A stretch of 34,711 bases of DNA from GWF sp031972135 (GTDB lineage: Bacteria; Patescibacteriota; Microgenomatia; UBA1400; UBA12108). The DNA is taken from positions 1 to 34,711 of the forward strand of contig DALYFH010000008.1 of assembly GCA_031972135.1 (NCBI GenBank), given 5' to 3'. The translations under genes and the position numbers were made by a program. Below the pieces are notes generated by a model. It saw only the letters and a list, made by a program, of their open reading frames with translations. It was not told the DNA's origin and ran no database searches. Shown piece after piece: positions 23,846 through 32,637 of this stretch; positions within the stretch are counted from its first letter, which is position 1, and every line of letters begins with the position of its first letter.

Positions 23846-24744
23846 GCTAGCAACTTTCGCTTGATCTTACTCTTGATCTTATTAATCAATCCAGTATCCT
23901 GTTTGTCCCAAAACAAAATCTCGGAGAGTCCGTGGGAGAACCAAACACGAGGCACTGATTTGACCTCACCCACTGAGAGACTACTCTCATACTTTTTGCC
24001 TTCCCAGTAGTAGGCATACACTAAGAAGTAATAGAAAGACTGGAGGATGCTAAGGACTAGCCCGTGCATCCCGTCGGCATAACCAGATCCCGCAAAAAAG
24101 CGACTCACTAGCTCAGAGACTGAGAGACGAGCAGCAGTCAAAATACTAAATTCTTCCCCATTTTTTAGGCGATCTTGTGCATCAGTCCGAGCGTAGCGTT
24201 GGTTCTTTTCTAGCCACTCGTCGAGTGATTGATAGTTGAGATGCTTGATCGCAAGTTGGGCGGTTGCTGGTAGCACTACCTCGCGACCGGTCACGACTGG
24301 CTCACTATGGAGTGTGGTTGGGAATGTAACCATACCACGTTTAAAAAAACGCACCTGGTAATCTGGCCACCAGCGACTAGCCTGGACCCAGTTATTAAAA
24401 ATATAATTTTGCCTAGGAATACGGACGTAGTCCACCCTACCCTCAGATAGCTCGACTAGCTTGTTAATAAGAGTTGGTGTGACTGACTCGTCACCATCGA
24501 GATAGAGAATATAGTCGGTACTGATTAAGTCAAAAACTTGACTCCTAACCGTCTCAACCACACTAGTATAGGGCAGTCGGTGATACTCGGCTCCCCCAGC
24601 TTTGGCGACACTCTCTACATCCTCAGTACTACCTAGGTCTGCCACGTGGAGCTCATGCTTGAGACCAGATAACAGTTTGAGAGAACTATTTAGGAGTTTG
24701 GATTGGTTGTAAACGATAAAAACAATAGAAAGACTACTGGTCAT
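23842..24744 (-). CDS. Family 2 glycosyltransferase, WaaE/LgtF-like, divergent
   Basis: The protein has 300 residues. The opening FIVYNQSKL (9-17) replaces YNEE with YNQS, the nucleotide segment is VADLGSTED (34-42), and the metal motif is LDGDE (82-86). RQNYIFNNW, WWPDYQVRFFKRG and LHSEPV follow, each in the place of the family's RRNYFLGR, PDPxxRLF and VHE segments. The C-terminal part GYADGMHGLVLSILQSF is the membrane-contact region. An extra basic tail of about 50 residues is longer than in the 13523 paralogue. It starts at ATG 24744, 16 nt after the flippase stop, so it probably works on the oligosaccharide that the flippase exports. Confidence 0.78.
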   Translation of the reverse strand: MTSSLSIVFIVYNQSKLLNSSLKLLSGLKHELHVADLGSTEDVESVAKAGGAEYHRLPYTSVVETVRSQVFDLISTDYILYLDGDESVTPTLINKLVELSEGRVDYVRIPRQNYIFNNWVQASRWWPDYQVRFFKRGMVTFPTTLHSEPVVTGREVVLPATAQLAIKHLNYQSLDEWLEKNQRYARTDAQDRLKNGEEFSILTAARLSVSELVSRFFAGSGYADGMHGLVLSILQSFYYFLVYAYYWEGKKYESSLSVGEVKSVPRVWFSHGLSEILFWDKQDTGLINKIKSKIKRKLLA

Positions 24745-24760
24745 AGAACCTAATTGTAGC

Positions 24761-26218
24761 CTAGTGTCTCAGAGTATGCCAGACTTTGACCAGCTCGGCC
24801 TTTAGCATTTTGTGATCGAGTGCATAAACAAGAACACAGTAAAGTAGTCCACCCAAAAGAATTGCTATAACGAGCGTCAGTAGACTAGACACAAATGTAG
24901 TCACTCCCAGATAAGTAGCGCCACCCATGATAAGGCTTGCGAGGAGTGGTCGCTTGACCATCTCCCAGGTATGGAGACGCACTAGCTTGTTAATCTCGTG
25001 GACAACTAGTGGGATCGTGAGATAAGTAATAATGGCAACAGTAATTGCTATACCGCTATAGCCAACCAATCTAATCAGTGGCACGCCAAGTCCCCAGGTC
25101 AGGATGGTATAGAGAACCATGAGGCGTAGCACTACCTTGGGGCGACCGAGTGCGTAAAGTGCGTTAGTATAGGTGGTTGTAATAAAGACTGGGACGGCAG
25201 CGAGCAAGAAAAAGATGAGAGTAGTTAAGGCAGGGAGCCATTTATCGCTTTTGTCTGCATAAAGGTAGCGAAGAATAGGCTCTGCGGTTACGAGGAGGCC
25301 AATAATTGCAGGGAAGTAAAGTGTGGCCATGAGATGAATTGATTTTTCGATCCAGCTCTTAAGCCTAACTGTGTCACCTTGGATACGAGAATAGGTGGGG
25401 AAAGTAATGCGGGAGACGATGGTCGAGAGCTCTAGTGGCCGACTACTAATGTTTTGGGCCAAGTTAACATAGGCAACGGCGGCAGGACCATACCACAGCG
25501 CGATCACGGTCGGAGCAAGATTGTCTTTGAGAAGCGCGAGCACTGAGTTGAGCTGGTAGGGCACGCCAAAATGAAGCAGATCGTGGATACTCTTTTTGGC
25601 TAGCCGGTAGCCAATCGGCCAAGGCTTTATAAACGAGAGCGCAATAGCACCAAAGAGTGTACGCGCGACAACTGCGACGACCAAACTCCAGACTCCGTAG
25701 CCTGATGAAGCCATAACTACAGCGACCACATTGTAGGTCACAGTCTCGATTACCTCGGGGATCACTAGGAGCTCAAAACGGAGATCACGCTCTAGTAGAA
25801 TTGAAGGTATTGTTTTGAAAGAAGTTATAAAGAGTGAAAGGCTAAGCATCCGGATCAGCCATATCCCTTCGTTGCCTAAGTTGTAAAAACTAGCTAGAGG
25901 CGTGGCAGCAAAGAAGGCGACTACTAATAGGACTGTGACTAGGATCTGCTGGACAGTAAAGGTAGTTTTGAGATCATCGTCCTCGATTTTATCTTTTTGG
26001 ATCAGAGCGGCACCGAGCCCTACGTCAGAAAAGAAGGAGAGAAAGGTAAAGACAACAAAACTGATAATGGCAAAGACTCCAAAAGATTCTTGTGGAAGTA
26101 GCCGAGCCAAGTAAATAATACCTACCGTATCTATTAACTTGAGTAGGAGTCTACGAAAAGTTAGGGTAAATACTCCACGTAGGGCTTTTTGTTTGACGGT
26201 AGTAAAGACATCTTTCAT
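24761..26218 (-). CDS. Lipid-linked oligosaccharide flippase, MOP superfamily (Wzx/WzxC-like)
   Basis: The protein has 485 residues and about 12-14 membrane spans with short loops, and the sequence order of the polysaccharide-export branch: LARLLPQESFGVFAII (37-52), FFSDVGLGAALIQ (62-74), then FGVPYQLNSVLALLKDN and an ALYALGRPK segment in the middle. It should move a polyprenyl-diphosphate-linked oligosaccharide from the cytoplasmic to the outer leaflet. It is the only flippase in the window, so the GT2 and GT4 genes around it probably make one exported repeat. The start is in an ATGA overlap with the PTPS-related gene upstream. The exact substrate is unknown. The length is normal, with no break. 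Confidence 0.9.
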   Translation of the reverse strand: MKDVFTTVKQKALRGVFTLTFRRLLLKLIDTVGIIYLARLLPQESFGVFAIISFVVFTFLSFFSDVGLGAALIQKDKIEDDDLKTTFTVQQILVTVLLVVAFFAATPLASFYNLGNEGIWLIRMLSLSLFITSFKTIPSILLERDLRFELLVIPEVIETVTYNVVAVVMASSGYGVWSLVVAVVARTLFGAIALSFIKPWPIGYRLAKKSIHDLLHFGVPYQLNSVLALLKDNLAPTVIALWYGPAAVAYVNLAQNISSRPLELSTIVSRITFPTYSRIQGDTVRLKSWIEKSIHLMATLYFPAIIGLLVTAEPILRYLYADKSDKWLPALTTLIFFLLAAVPVFITTTYTNALYALGRPKVVLRLMVLYTILTWGLGVPLIRLVGYSGIAITVAIITYLTIPLVVHEINKLVRLHTWEMVKRPLLASLIMGGATYLGVTTFVSSLLTLVIAILLGGLLYCVLVYALDHKMLKAELVKVWHTLRH

Positions 26219-27768
26219 AGCGCTAATCCTAGCACAATTAATATAGTGACAAGACTGATTGCTACCCCTATTTTTTCGAGATTAGTCTTGTGCCAGGTAA
26301 GTTCTACCTCGTACTCCCCTGGCGGGATCACAGCATGAGTACGGATAGTACCGTCTTTGTTTGGGATAATATCTGTCGGATAGCCGTTTATTGTAAGCTC
26401 CCAATGTGGCATGTAGGCGGTCTTAATTGTAATTGGTATCAGATCTGTACTAATTATTTTCCCTCTAACCGCGGTAGTGGTGCGAGTGAGTCCGTCCTCA
26501 CTATAAGTTGTCGGAAAATCATCCATCCAGGCAGGTAGATACTCGGGTATTTTATTGAGAACTAGAGGATGAAGGTTGGCCTCTGAGGTTAGGATATCGT
26601 GATTAAAAGTATGAGTGTTCCATGGCCGAAAGTAAGTGTAGTTAGTGTAGATCAAAGCGATAATAGCTCCTAAACCTAGTAATATACCGATTTTATTTTT
26701 TGCTTTATTAAAGAGATATCCAGACCCAAGAGCTAGGGAGAGCGTGGCGATACCCAGTACTCTCCAAGGGAACTGTAGTAGCGCTAACGTGGGAATCAAA
26801 TCCCAGAAAGGTCGAGATAAAGGTAGCGTAGCTAACAACATGGCTATGAGTGGCATTGTTAAGAAAAGCAATAATTTGTCTCTCAGAACAGCAGCGAGTA
26901 TAAGCCCTAGTATTGATAGCACAATCTGACCTTTGCCGAGCATAAATGACATTAGGTCGCCATCCCCTGGTGCTGAGCCACCATAACCCCAAGGTGAATA
27001 CCACAACTGAGAGGGTGTAACAAAGTGATCTGAGAGCACAGTCTTTGTTGCCACACTATCTAACTGGATAAAGCTTCGCTCAAAAAATATAGGTACTAAG
27101 AATACTGCGGGGAGTGTAAGCGAGAACAAGAGTGTCAAAATGAGTAGTTTGTAGTTACTTTTTTGAAAAAGGAAGCTAATCGTGATTACGACTGGTAATG
27201 CCAAAAATGGAATAGTGTTGTGTGAGATCAAAAACAGTCCAGTGGTGACAACCGTTAACATCATGTTCTTTTTTTGACTCTGTGACTTAGTCCAGAAATA
27301 AATTACCCAAGGCAAGAGGTTGATCGCGAGATACTCGGCATAAGAGCCACGTACATATAGTGCGCTCGCATGGTATGGGAGCATCGCAAAAGCGGTAGAT
27401 GCGACTAGCGCAGCAACGAGTCCGTATCTTATGACCAGCTTATAGACACCAAATATTCCTAGTAAAGTGATTAACCAGAGAGTGATTTTGACTCCTAGTA
27501 CCACATTCCCGACTATTGAGGTCGCACCTGCGGTTAGGTAAGTAATTAGTGGTGCATAGTAAAGATTGAGTGGATAACCAAATCCATAGTTAAGAGTGTT
27601 GTGCCATGCTGGAGGAAACTGGCTTTCCCGGATAGAGTCTAGGGTTATTTGAGTACGATAAGCGATGGTTGGATCATGGACGTCGGGTAATACATCTCTC
27701 CCGATAAATCCTGCCATTACTACACAAGATAAGATGATAGTAAATATCAGAACACCAAATCTCTTCAT
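26215..27768 (-). CDS. PTPS-related membrane protein, paralogue of 11872-13521
   Basis: The protein has 517 residues. The first outer loop is DVHDPTIAYRTQ (29-40), followed by FPPAW and a NYGFGYPLNLYYAP segment (60-73), which parallels HDGIFHIYR, PLRW and FGIPLF of the other copy. About eleven spans follow, then a compact outward beta domain built around PHWELTINGYPTD and IPPGEYEVELTW, and one last helix at the very C-terminus. Both proteins share this unusual order: membrane part, beta domain, final helix. The PF10131 name refers to no demonstrated pterin chemistry. A transferase, polymerase or ligase role in glycan assembly is possible. It lies directly upstream of the flippase, with ATGA overlaps at both ends. 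Confidence 0.72.
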   Translation of the reverse strand: MKRFGVLIFTIILSCVVMAGFIGRDVLPDVHDPTIAYRTQITLDSIRESQFPPAWHNTLNYGFGYPLNLYYAPLITYLTAGATSIVGNVVLGVKITLWLITLLGIFGVYKLVIRYGLVAALVASTAFAMLPYHASALYVRGSYAEYLAINLLPWVIYFWTKSQSQKKNMMLTVVTTGLFLISHNTIPFLALPVVITISFLFQKSNYKLLILTLLFSLTLPAVFLVPIFFERSFIQLDSVATKTVLSDHFVTPSQLWYSPWGYGGSAPGDGDLMSFMLGKGQIVLSILGLILAAVLRDKLLLFLTMPLIAMLLATLPLSRPFWDLIPTLALLQFPWRVLGIATLSLALGSGYLFNKAKNKIGILLGLGAIIALIYTNYTYFRPWNTHTFNHDILTSEANLHPLVLNKIPEYLPAWMDDFPTTYSEDGLTRTTTAVRGKIISTDLIPITIKTAYMPHWELTINGYPTDIIPNKDGTIRTHAVIPPGEYEVELTWHKTNLEKIGVAISLVTILIVLGLAL

Positions 27769-29258
27769 GGACTAATCTGGTAAAGTCTAATGTAGCTCTC
27801 GTCGGCTTTTTTGAAAGACATAATCTCTTTTGAGTTGGGAGGGAGCGCTTTGACCTGAGTATTATTTAAGATAAAGTAAGTCTCGCTATTTCTCTCGGCG
27901 TTCTGCCTAACAGCTAGTGGGGGGATATCGCTAATCGGATACAAGCCAGTAATCTTGAGTTTTTTGGTTCTACCGTCACTATAGAGTTCTAGTCCATGAG
28001 GGAGTAGACCAAAGGTGCCTTCGGTATAGACCTCGACATCATATTTTGCACTCTTAGTCCTCATTACCAGATAGTCTGCTATTTCTTTGACCCCCTGCCC
28101 TGCTGCCCAGCCAGAGACGTAGTCGGAGTCGGCGCGGATTAGCGGCATCTCAGTGGGATTCTGGTACGCAAGGTAGTAAAAGCGGATTGGCATGATTGAT
28201 AGTACAAAGAGTGCAATCAGCAATTGTTTGAACCGGAGCGCAGATAGTGCAGTCGCTACGTAGAGTAGCGCAAATGGCGCTGCAAAAACGATGTATCTGG
28301 GTCTAAAGAGCATGGCACTCATGACAGTTGCCATGAGAGGTCCAAAGAACCAAGCGGAGTATACAAAAAAGTTCCGAGTGTCACGGCGCATTAAGAGATA
28401 AATACCAACAAGAGAGAGGAGGTAAATTGGAGGAGTCAGATAAGCCCAGAGCCAGGACTGAGCATCGACAAAGTTCTGATATATGCGGAATGGATTGTCT
28501 CTAAGCATCGCAAGCGGTGAGACAACAAAATCATTGTTTTTGTCGGCGATCATGTGCATCCAGGGAGAGAGACGTTGCACATTGTAGATGGCGGCAGTTA
28601 AGAATAACGAGAGGCCAAAAAGTATAAAGAAGCGAAGTATCCTAGGTCTCTGAAAAGGATTAGATGCAATAAAAGGGTAGCTGATCGGGATCAGTAATAG
28701 GTAGACAAGTGCAGGAGATTTGACTAGCATTGAGAGTCCTCCAAACATCCCGAGGATTAGTGCCACGTCCAGCCTGTTGGTTTTTATTAAGAGGATGCCA
28801 AGGTTTAAGAGCCAGATCCCACTCGCGGTGAGCATGGACTCCATGGTCGCAAAGCGATCATAAAAGAATAGAAACGGGGTCAGGATATAGAGAGATGCAG
28901 CGAGTAGCCCTAGTCTTAGGCTCTTTAAGAGAAATCCCGAATATACCAAGCCTAGCATCCCAACTAACCCGGCGAGGACAGATGTTAGACGAGTGGCGTA
29001 GAGTGGGTCTGAGATTAGCTTTAGTGGAGCCATACTGACCCAGACCCAGAGAGGCTGTTTGCCATCGGTCAAACTAATAAATCTCCAAGATGCATCATGG
29101 AGTGCTATCTGGCTCCAGCGGGAATAGATGGCCTCGTCTACAAAGATGGGGAGACTAGTTAGGTTGTATAGACGAGTAGAAAGATAAAGAATTACTAAAG
29201 CTACAAGATAAAAATAGTGCTTTTTGGTCAAACTAGGGAAGTACTGCATAGAGATCAT
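27765..29258 (-). CDS. PMT-like GT-C membrane glycosyltransferase
   Basis: The protein has 497 residues. The loop IFVDEAIYSRWSQ (38-50) has Asp41-Glu42, and GKQPLWVW (66-73) holds the conserved K-x-P segment. An FATMESMLTASGIWLL stretch follows, which corresponds to the second signature of PMT_2 enzymes, then a KSPALVYL segment. About eleven spans precede an outward domain of about 120 residues. The role is sugar transfer from a polyprenyl-phosphate donor outside the membrane. The start is ATG 29258, with another ATG at 29249; it follows the GT87-like gene by 6 nt. No Shine-Dalgarno sequence distinguishes the two. G+C is high (37 of 60 at 28081-28140). Confidence 0.83.
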   Translation of the reverse strand: MISMQYFPSLTKKHYFYLVALVILYLSTRLYNLTSLPIFVDEAIYSRWSQIALHDASWRFISLTDGKQPLWVWVSMAPLKLISDPLYATRLTSVLAGLVGMLGLVYSGFLLKSLRLGLLAASLYILTPFLFFYDRFATMESMLTASGIWLLNLGILLIKTNRLDVALILGMFGGLSMLVKSPALVYLLLIPISYPFIASNPFQRPRILRFFILFGLSLFLTAAIYNVQRLSPWMHMIADKNNDFVVSPLAMLRDNPFRIYQNFVDAQSWLWAYLTPPIYLLSLVGIYLLMRRDTRNFFVYSAWFFGPLMATVMSAMLFRPRYIVFAAPFALLYVATALSALRFKQLLIALFVLSIMPIRFYYLAYQNPTEMPLIRADSDYVSGWAAGQGVKEIADYLVMRTKSAKYDVEVYTEGTFGLLPHGLELYSDGRTKKLKITGLYPISDIPPLAVRQNAERNSETYFILNNTQVKALPPNSKEIMSFKKADESYIRLYQISP

Positions 29259-29264
29259 TATAGA

Positions 29265-30377
29265 CTAGATGCGCTTTTTGAGGTATGCAAAATAGATGGC
29301 TGAAAGAGTAGTTGGTCCGTAGATTAATGACAGTCGAAAAACGTCACCTAGATTCCAAAAACCCGTAGAGATGTAGAGCGGATAGTAAGCGAGACCCGCG
29401 ATGCTTGTTAGGATAATCCAGACTCTCGCCCAACTAGTGTTGATCAAAGCCGCTGGGATTAGCGGCCAGACTAAGTACCATGGTTGGAAACGCCCAGGAG
29501 AGACCAAGATGGGAGCTAGGAGTGAGAGTGCGATAAGAGTAATTTTGAGCTGGGGATTTTTGATCAAAAAGAATGGTGTCGTGACTGCCGTAACATACTT
29601 TACCCCTACAGATCCAATCAGACTGAGTATGCTCATTATTTTTTTGTTAGCCAAAGAAGATTTTAGTGCAAAAAGAAGTAACGCTATCATGACTGCGTCG
29701 TTGTGACTATTAATCACTAGTTCTAACCACAAAAATGGGTTAAAGGCTAACATTAGCTGTGAGAGAACAATGGTCGAGTGATCCAGTTTTAGCTTGCGCA
29801 GAATATCCCCAACTAGATAGATACACCACACATAAAAAGCAATCATGGTAGCTTTCATTAGATAAAGTACTGGGACGAACTTGCCTAACCCTAAGAGATA
29901 GGCAGGTGATTCGATCAGAGTAAAAACAGGACCATAGGCTGAGGGGGTGTGTACCCAGCGCATAAACCTGAGCCAGAGATCTTTCTCAAAAAATAGAGGC
30001 GCGACAGTATGGGGATTGCTATGATAAAACCAGAGTATTTTGCCGTGAAACATGTAGTTAAATACATCGTAACTGAGCATAGGATAGCTAAATAGGAGGA
30101 TAGTCAATAAGATGCTAAGTTTTTTCCAGGGTAAAACACTGGGTCTATTTTTGGGTAGCAAAAGCACGAGATAGAGCGCAAAAAGCGAGACAAATATTAC
30201 TGAGTAAACCTGCGCCGAGAGTGTTCGATTAAAGTACACCAAGTGCTGAAGTGGCGCTACTAATTGCAAGAAGAGTGGATGACTACTAAGCGTTAGGTTA
30301 AAGTCGAGATACCCGTAAGAGTATATAGCTAGAATAGTAGTTAGGAGTAAGTAAAAAATAGCTAGGATTTTAGACAT
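29265..30377 (-). CDS. DUF2029/GT87-like membrane mannosyltransferase-type protein
   Basis: The protein has about 370 residues and about ten spans but no large outward domain, unlike most membrane proteins here. Markers are SYDVFNYMFHGK (102-113), NPH (121-123), HTPSAYGP (143-150), NPFLWLELVINSHNDA, GVKYVTA and RFQPWYLVWPL. These recall the MptA/B and PimE-related GT87 enzymes, which use polyprenyl-phosphate mannose. I choose ATG 30377, which places the first helix directly after the start and gives an 8-nt overlap. A TTG at 30422 and an ATG at 30398 are less likely. It follows the ALG5-like synthase and could use its product. Confidence 0.78.
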   Translation of the reverse strand: MSKILAIFYLLLTTILAIYSYGYLDFNLTLSSHPLFLQLVAPLQHLVYFNRTLSAQVYSVIFVSLFALYLVLLLPKNRPSVLPWKKLSILLTILLFSYPMLSYDVFNYMFHGKILWFYHSNPHTVAPLFFEKDLWLRFMRWVHTPSAYGPVFTLIESPAYLLGLGKFVPVLYLMKATMIAFYVWCIYLVGDILRKLKLDHSTIVLSQLMLAFNPFLWLELVINSHNDAVMIALLLFALKSSLANKKIMSILSLIGSVGVKYVTAVTTPFFLIKNPQLKITLIALSLLAPILVSPGRFQPWYLVWPLIPAALINTSWARVWIILTSIAGLAYYPLYISTGFWNLGDVFRLSLIYGPTTLSAIYFAYLKKRI

Positions 30378-31125
30378 TGTATTTGCCAAGCATGTCATTG
30401 ACACGAACACGCATAATCTCAAATAGCATTTCTAAGCTCTCTTTGACAAAGTTACGAGATTTGCCGCTACTAGTATCTTCGTTCTTCCAGATAACTCTAA
30501 CTTCTTTTATAACTGCGCCCATCCGCTTGCCCAGATGAAGCATCTCGACGTCGTAAGCAGTTACTTTCCAGCCAACGGCATTATTGGCACGACCAAAGAT
30601 GCGCATTTTTGAAAATATTTTTTGAGCTAGCTTAGTATTAATCAACTTAAACCCACACTGAGTATCTTTGATTTCGGGTAAGAGGATAAAGCGCCTCACC
30701 ATCAAAAAGATAATCGAAGCGAGCTGTCTTATTGGAGATGAATCAGTCCTACGTGCGCCGCGACTCCCGATCACGATCTGATAGTTGGGAGTATGCACAT
30801 ACAGTTTTAGTAGTTCCCGAATAGGTGTGCTCTGATCCATATCGGTTAGGAGTAGGAACTCTCCTCTTGCTGCGTTGACTGCACTACGTAGAGCATAAGG
30901 CTTGCCTGCATGAGGATTTTTTAGCAAACGAACACGGTCATCATCTTTAGTATATTTTTCGATTAGCGAGAGACTCTGGTCTGTGCTTCCATCATCACTA
31001 ATTACTACTTCCCAGCTAAATTTTTGCTTTTTTAGGAATGAAAGTACCTCGGTTAATACTCCTCGCGAGATATTCTCGTATTCGTTGTAGTTGGGGATGA
31101 TAATTGTTAAGTCTATTTTTTGCAT
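30370..31125 (-). CDS. ALG5/DPM1-like GT2, polyprenyl-phosphate sugar synthase
   Basis: The protein has 251 residues. IIIPNYNE opens the fold (8-15). SDDGSTDQS (43-51), the metal motif TDMDQSTP (94-101), GSRGARRTDSS (120-130) and IKDTQCGFKL (152-161) are the hallmarks of dolichyl-phosphate beta-glucosyltransferase (ALG5) relatives, and AYDVEML-LGKRMG with EVRVIW follows as expected. The enzyme should transfer glucose or a similar sugar from a nucleotide to polyprenyl phosphate at the cytoplasmic face. Unlike ALG5 it has no N-terminal membrane helix. It starts 9 nt after the GT-C gene and overlaps the GT87-like gene, both of which could consume its product. Confidence 0.86.
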   Translation of the reverse strand: MQKIDLTIIIPNYNEYENISRGVLTEVLSFLKKQKFSWEVVISDDGSTDQSLSLIEKYTKDDDRVRLLKNPHAGKPYALRSAVNAARGEFLLLTDMDQSTPIRELLKLYVHTPNYQIVIGSRGARRTDSSPIRQLASIIFLMVRRFILLPEIKDTQCGFKLINTKLAQKIFSKMRIFGRANNAVGWKVTAYDVEMLHLGKRMGAVIKEVRVIWKNEDTSSGKSRNFVKESLEMLFEIMRVRVNDMLGKYNV

Positions 31126-31134
31126 AAATCTATT

Positions 31135-32637
31135 TTATTCCCCTACTATAACACGAGCCACCCAGACTCCATAGACGATATGTGTAGAGCTCACCAGAGT
31201 CTTGGGAGTACTAGAATCTGGACTATACGGATGTGCTAGATATGACGCGAGACTAGGGTGGGCTGGTCCACGATTAAAGATGCCCGGACTTGTCACATCT
31301 GACTCTACGCATGGACGGTCTTCACAGATGATATAGAGGAGACTTGCTGCCTCGTTGATGGGTGGATTATCTAGCTTATAAAGGTAGAACAAGTAGGTGG
31401 TCTCCCTAGAGTTATCATGTGCGGCTACTACATTGTAATCACTATCACCTGCATCGCGCTGGATATAACCTGCCACCTCCCTACCCTTTAGTTTTTGGTA
31501 GGAATCGTCTGAGATCATATTGGCGTAGGTTACAGGTACGCTATGGATAGCCCAGACGATAAAGAAGAATGTGGCGAAAGCTATGACCAAACGCGAGCTA
31601 GACGCATAAGCTGCACCAAGAACAAGTGAGACAACAGGAAAAAGATAACCTACATAGTGAGGATGAATAGAGTCTCTAAGGAGTGATGTGCCAAAAATAG
31701 ATGTAATAATGATTAGGAGCAAGAATTTGAATGTGCCTTTAGCTACACTTTTTTTGGGTAGTGTCAGACCAGTTAGTAATACTAGGATGACAGTTATCCA
31801 GGTGAGACTGCTCGGTGCGATATTATTAGTAAGAGTTTTGTTGGATACCAGATCGGTCACTACCTTATGACCATTACTAATTATACGAGCTATATAGCCA
31901 GGCCCATTTTGATCACCACCTCTGGTAGAGAGTATAAAGTTAAAGAATGCCTGCATATTAACCCAGTCATGGCGGACCTCAAATATCCAAAAAGGTAGCG
32001 AACTAAGTAAGAATCCCAAGATCAATAGAGCCATGTTTTTGGCGGAGCGAGTCTGGTAAATATGTAAGAGGCAGAGCGTTACGAAGAATAACATAGCGAC
32101 ATAGTGGAGCTGAAAGAGGATGCCACCAAGGATACCTAAGAATAATGTCCACTTTTTATCGTAAGCAAACAACATTAGGAGTGCAACAAAAGGAATAAGG
32201 TTGGGGTTCCAAGAACTCTTGGTATAGTGAACAAAAATTGGAGAGAGAGACATGATGAGCGCGGCAATGATCCCAGCTGTCTCAGAAAACTTAGTCCTGC
32301 CATAAAAATATAGACCAAGGCACGTTAGGATACCGGATATTGCGATCAAGATAGCGGGACCCACAGGATCACCACCCGACAGGATTAGGCCAGGCACCAT
32401 AAAGTAATAGTAGATAGGTCCGAGATACATGTTCCCGACAGATGTCTGAGGTCCTAAGAGTGTAATCGACTTAGTCTCAATCATTTGGCTTGCGATCATG
32501 GCGTCGCGACCTTCGTCGTTGTGAAAGGTATGCAACTCGTTGATGCGATAAAAGTGGGTAATACTACTGAGTATTAGGATGCCCAGAACTATAATTGTGG
32601 TGCGAAGATTGGTTAGCGGGTTTTTGAACTTTGCCAT
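31135..32637 (-). CDS. GT-C membrane glycosyltransferase, LGPLYYY subgroup
   Basis: The protein has 500 residues and about eleven spans. FHNDEGRDAMIAS (38-50) carries Asp41-Glu42, then LLGP (60-63), YLGPIYYYFMVP (71-82) and GGDP (88-91). SPIFVHYTKSSWN and FEVRHDW follow. The same order defines the 18389 paralogue, which has Asp-Gln in the first loop. The outward C-terminal domain of about 110 residues includes a CEDRPC segment (Cys438 and Cys443). ATG 32637 lies 25 nt inside the upstream DPM1-like gene, suggesting coupling to its supply of polyprenyl-phosphate sugar. Confidence 0.84.
   Translation of the reverse strand: MAKFKNPLTNLRTTIIVLGILILSSITHFYRINELHTFHNDEGRDAMIASQMIETKSITLLGPQTSVGNMYLGPIYYYFMVPGLILSGGDPVGPAILIAISGILTCLGLYFYGRTKFSETAGIIAALIMSLSPIFVHYTKSSWNPNLIPFVALLMLFAYDKKWTLFLGILGGILFQLHYVAMLFFVTLCLLHIYQTRSAKNMALLILGFLLSSLPFWIFEVRHDWVNMQAFFNFILSTRGGDQNGPGYIARIISNGHKVVTDLVSNKTLTNNIAPSSLTWITVILVLLTGLTLPKKSVAKGTFKFLLLIIITSIFGTSLLRDSIHPHYVGYLFPVVSLVLGAAYASSSRLVIAFATFFFIVWAIHSVPVTYANMISDDSYQKLKGREVAGYIQRDAGDSDYNVVAAHDNSRETTYLFYLYKLDNPPINEAASLLYIICEDRPCVESDVTSPGIFNRGPAHPSLASYLAHPYSPDSSTPKTLVSSTHIVYGVWVARVIVGE

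Noticed and set aside
24841..25500. CTAG tetramers that seem frequent (four in this 660-base stretch)
   Set aside because: CTAG is rare in many bacteria, but I did not count it over the window and the sample is small.
8466..27004. Minus-strand frames inside longer genes (8466-8657, 16447-16665, 16989-17210, 20629-21006, 23314-23517, 26708-27004)
   Set aside because: They are out-of-frame readings of conserved glycosyltransferase genes and contain low-complexity or Arg/Ser-rich translations.
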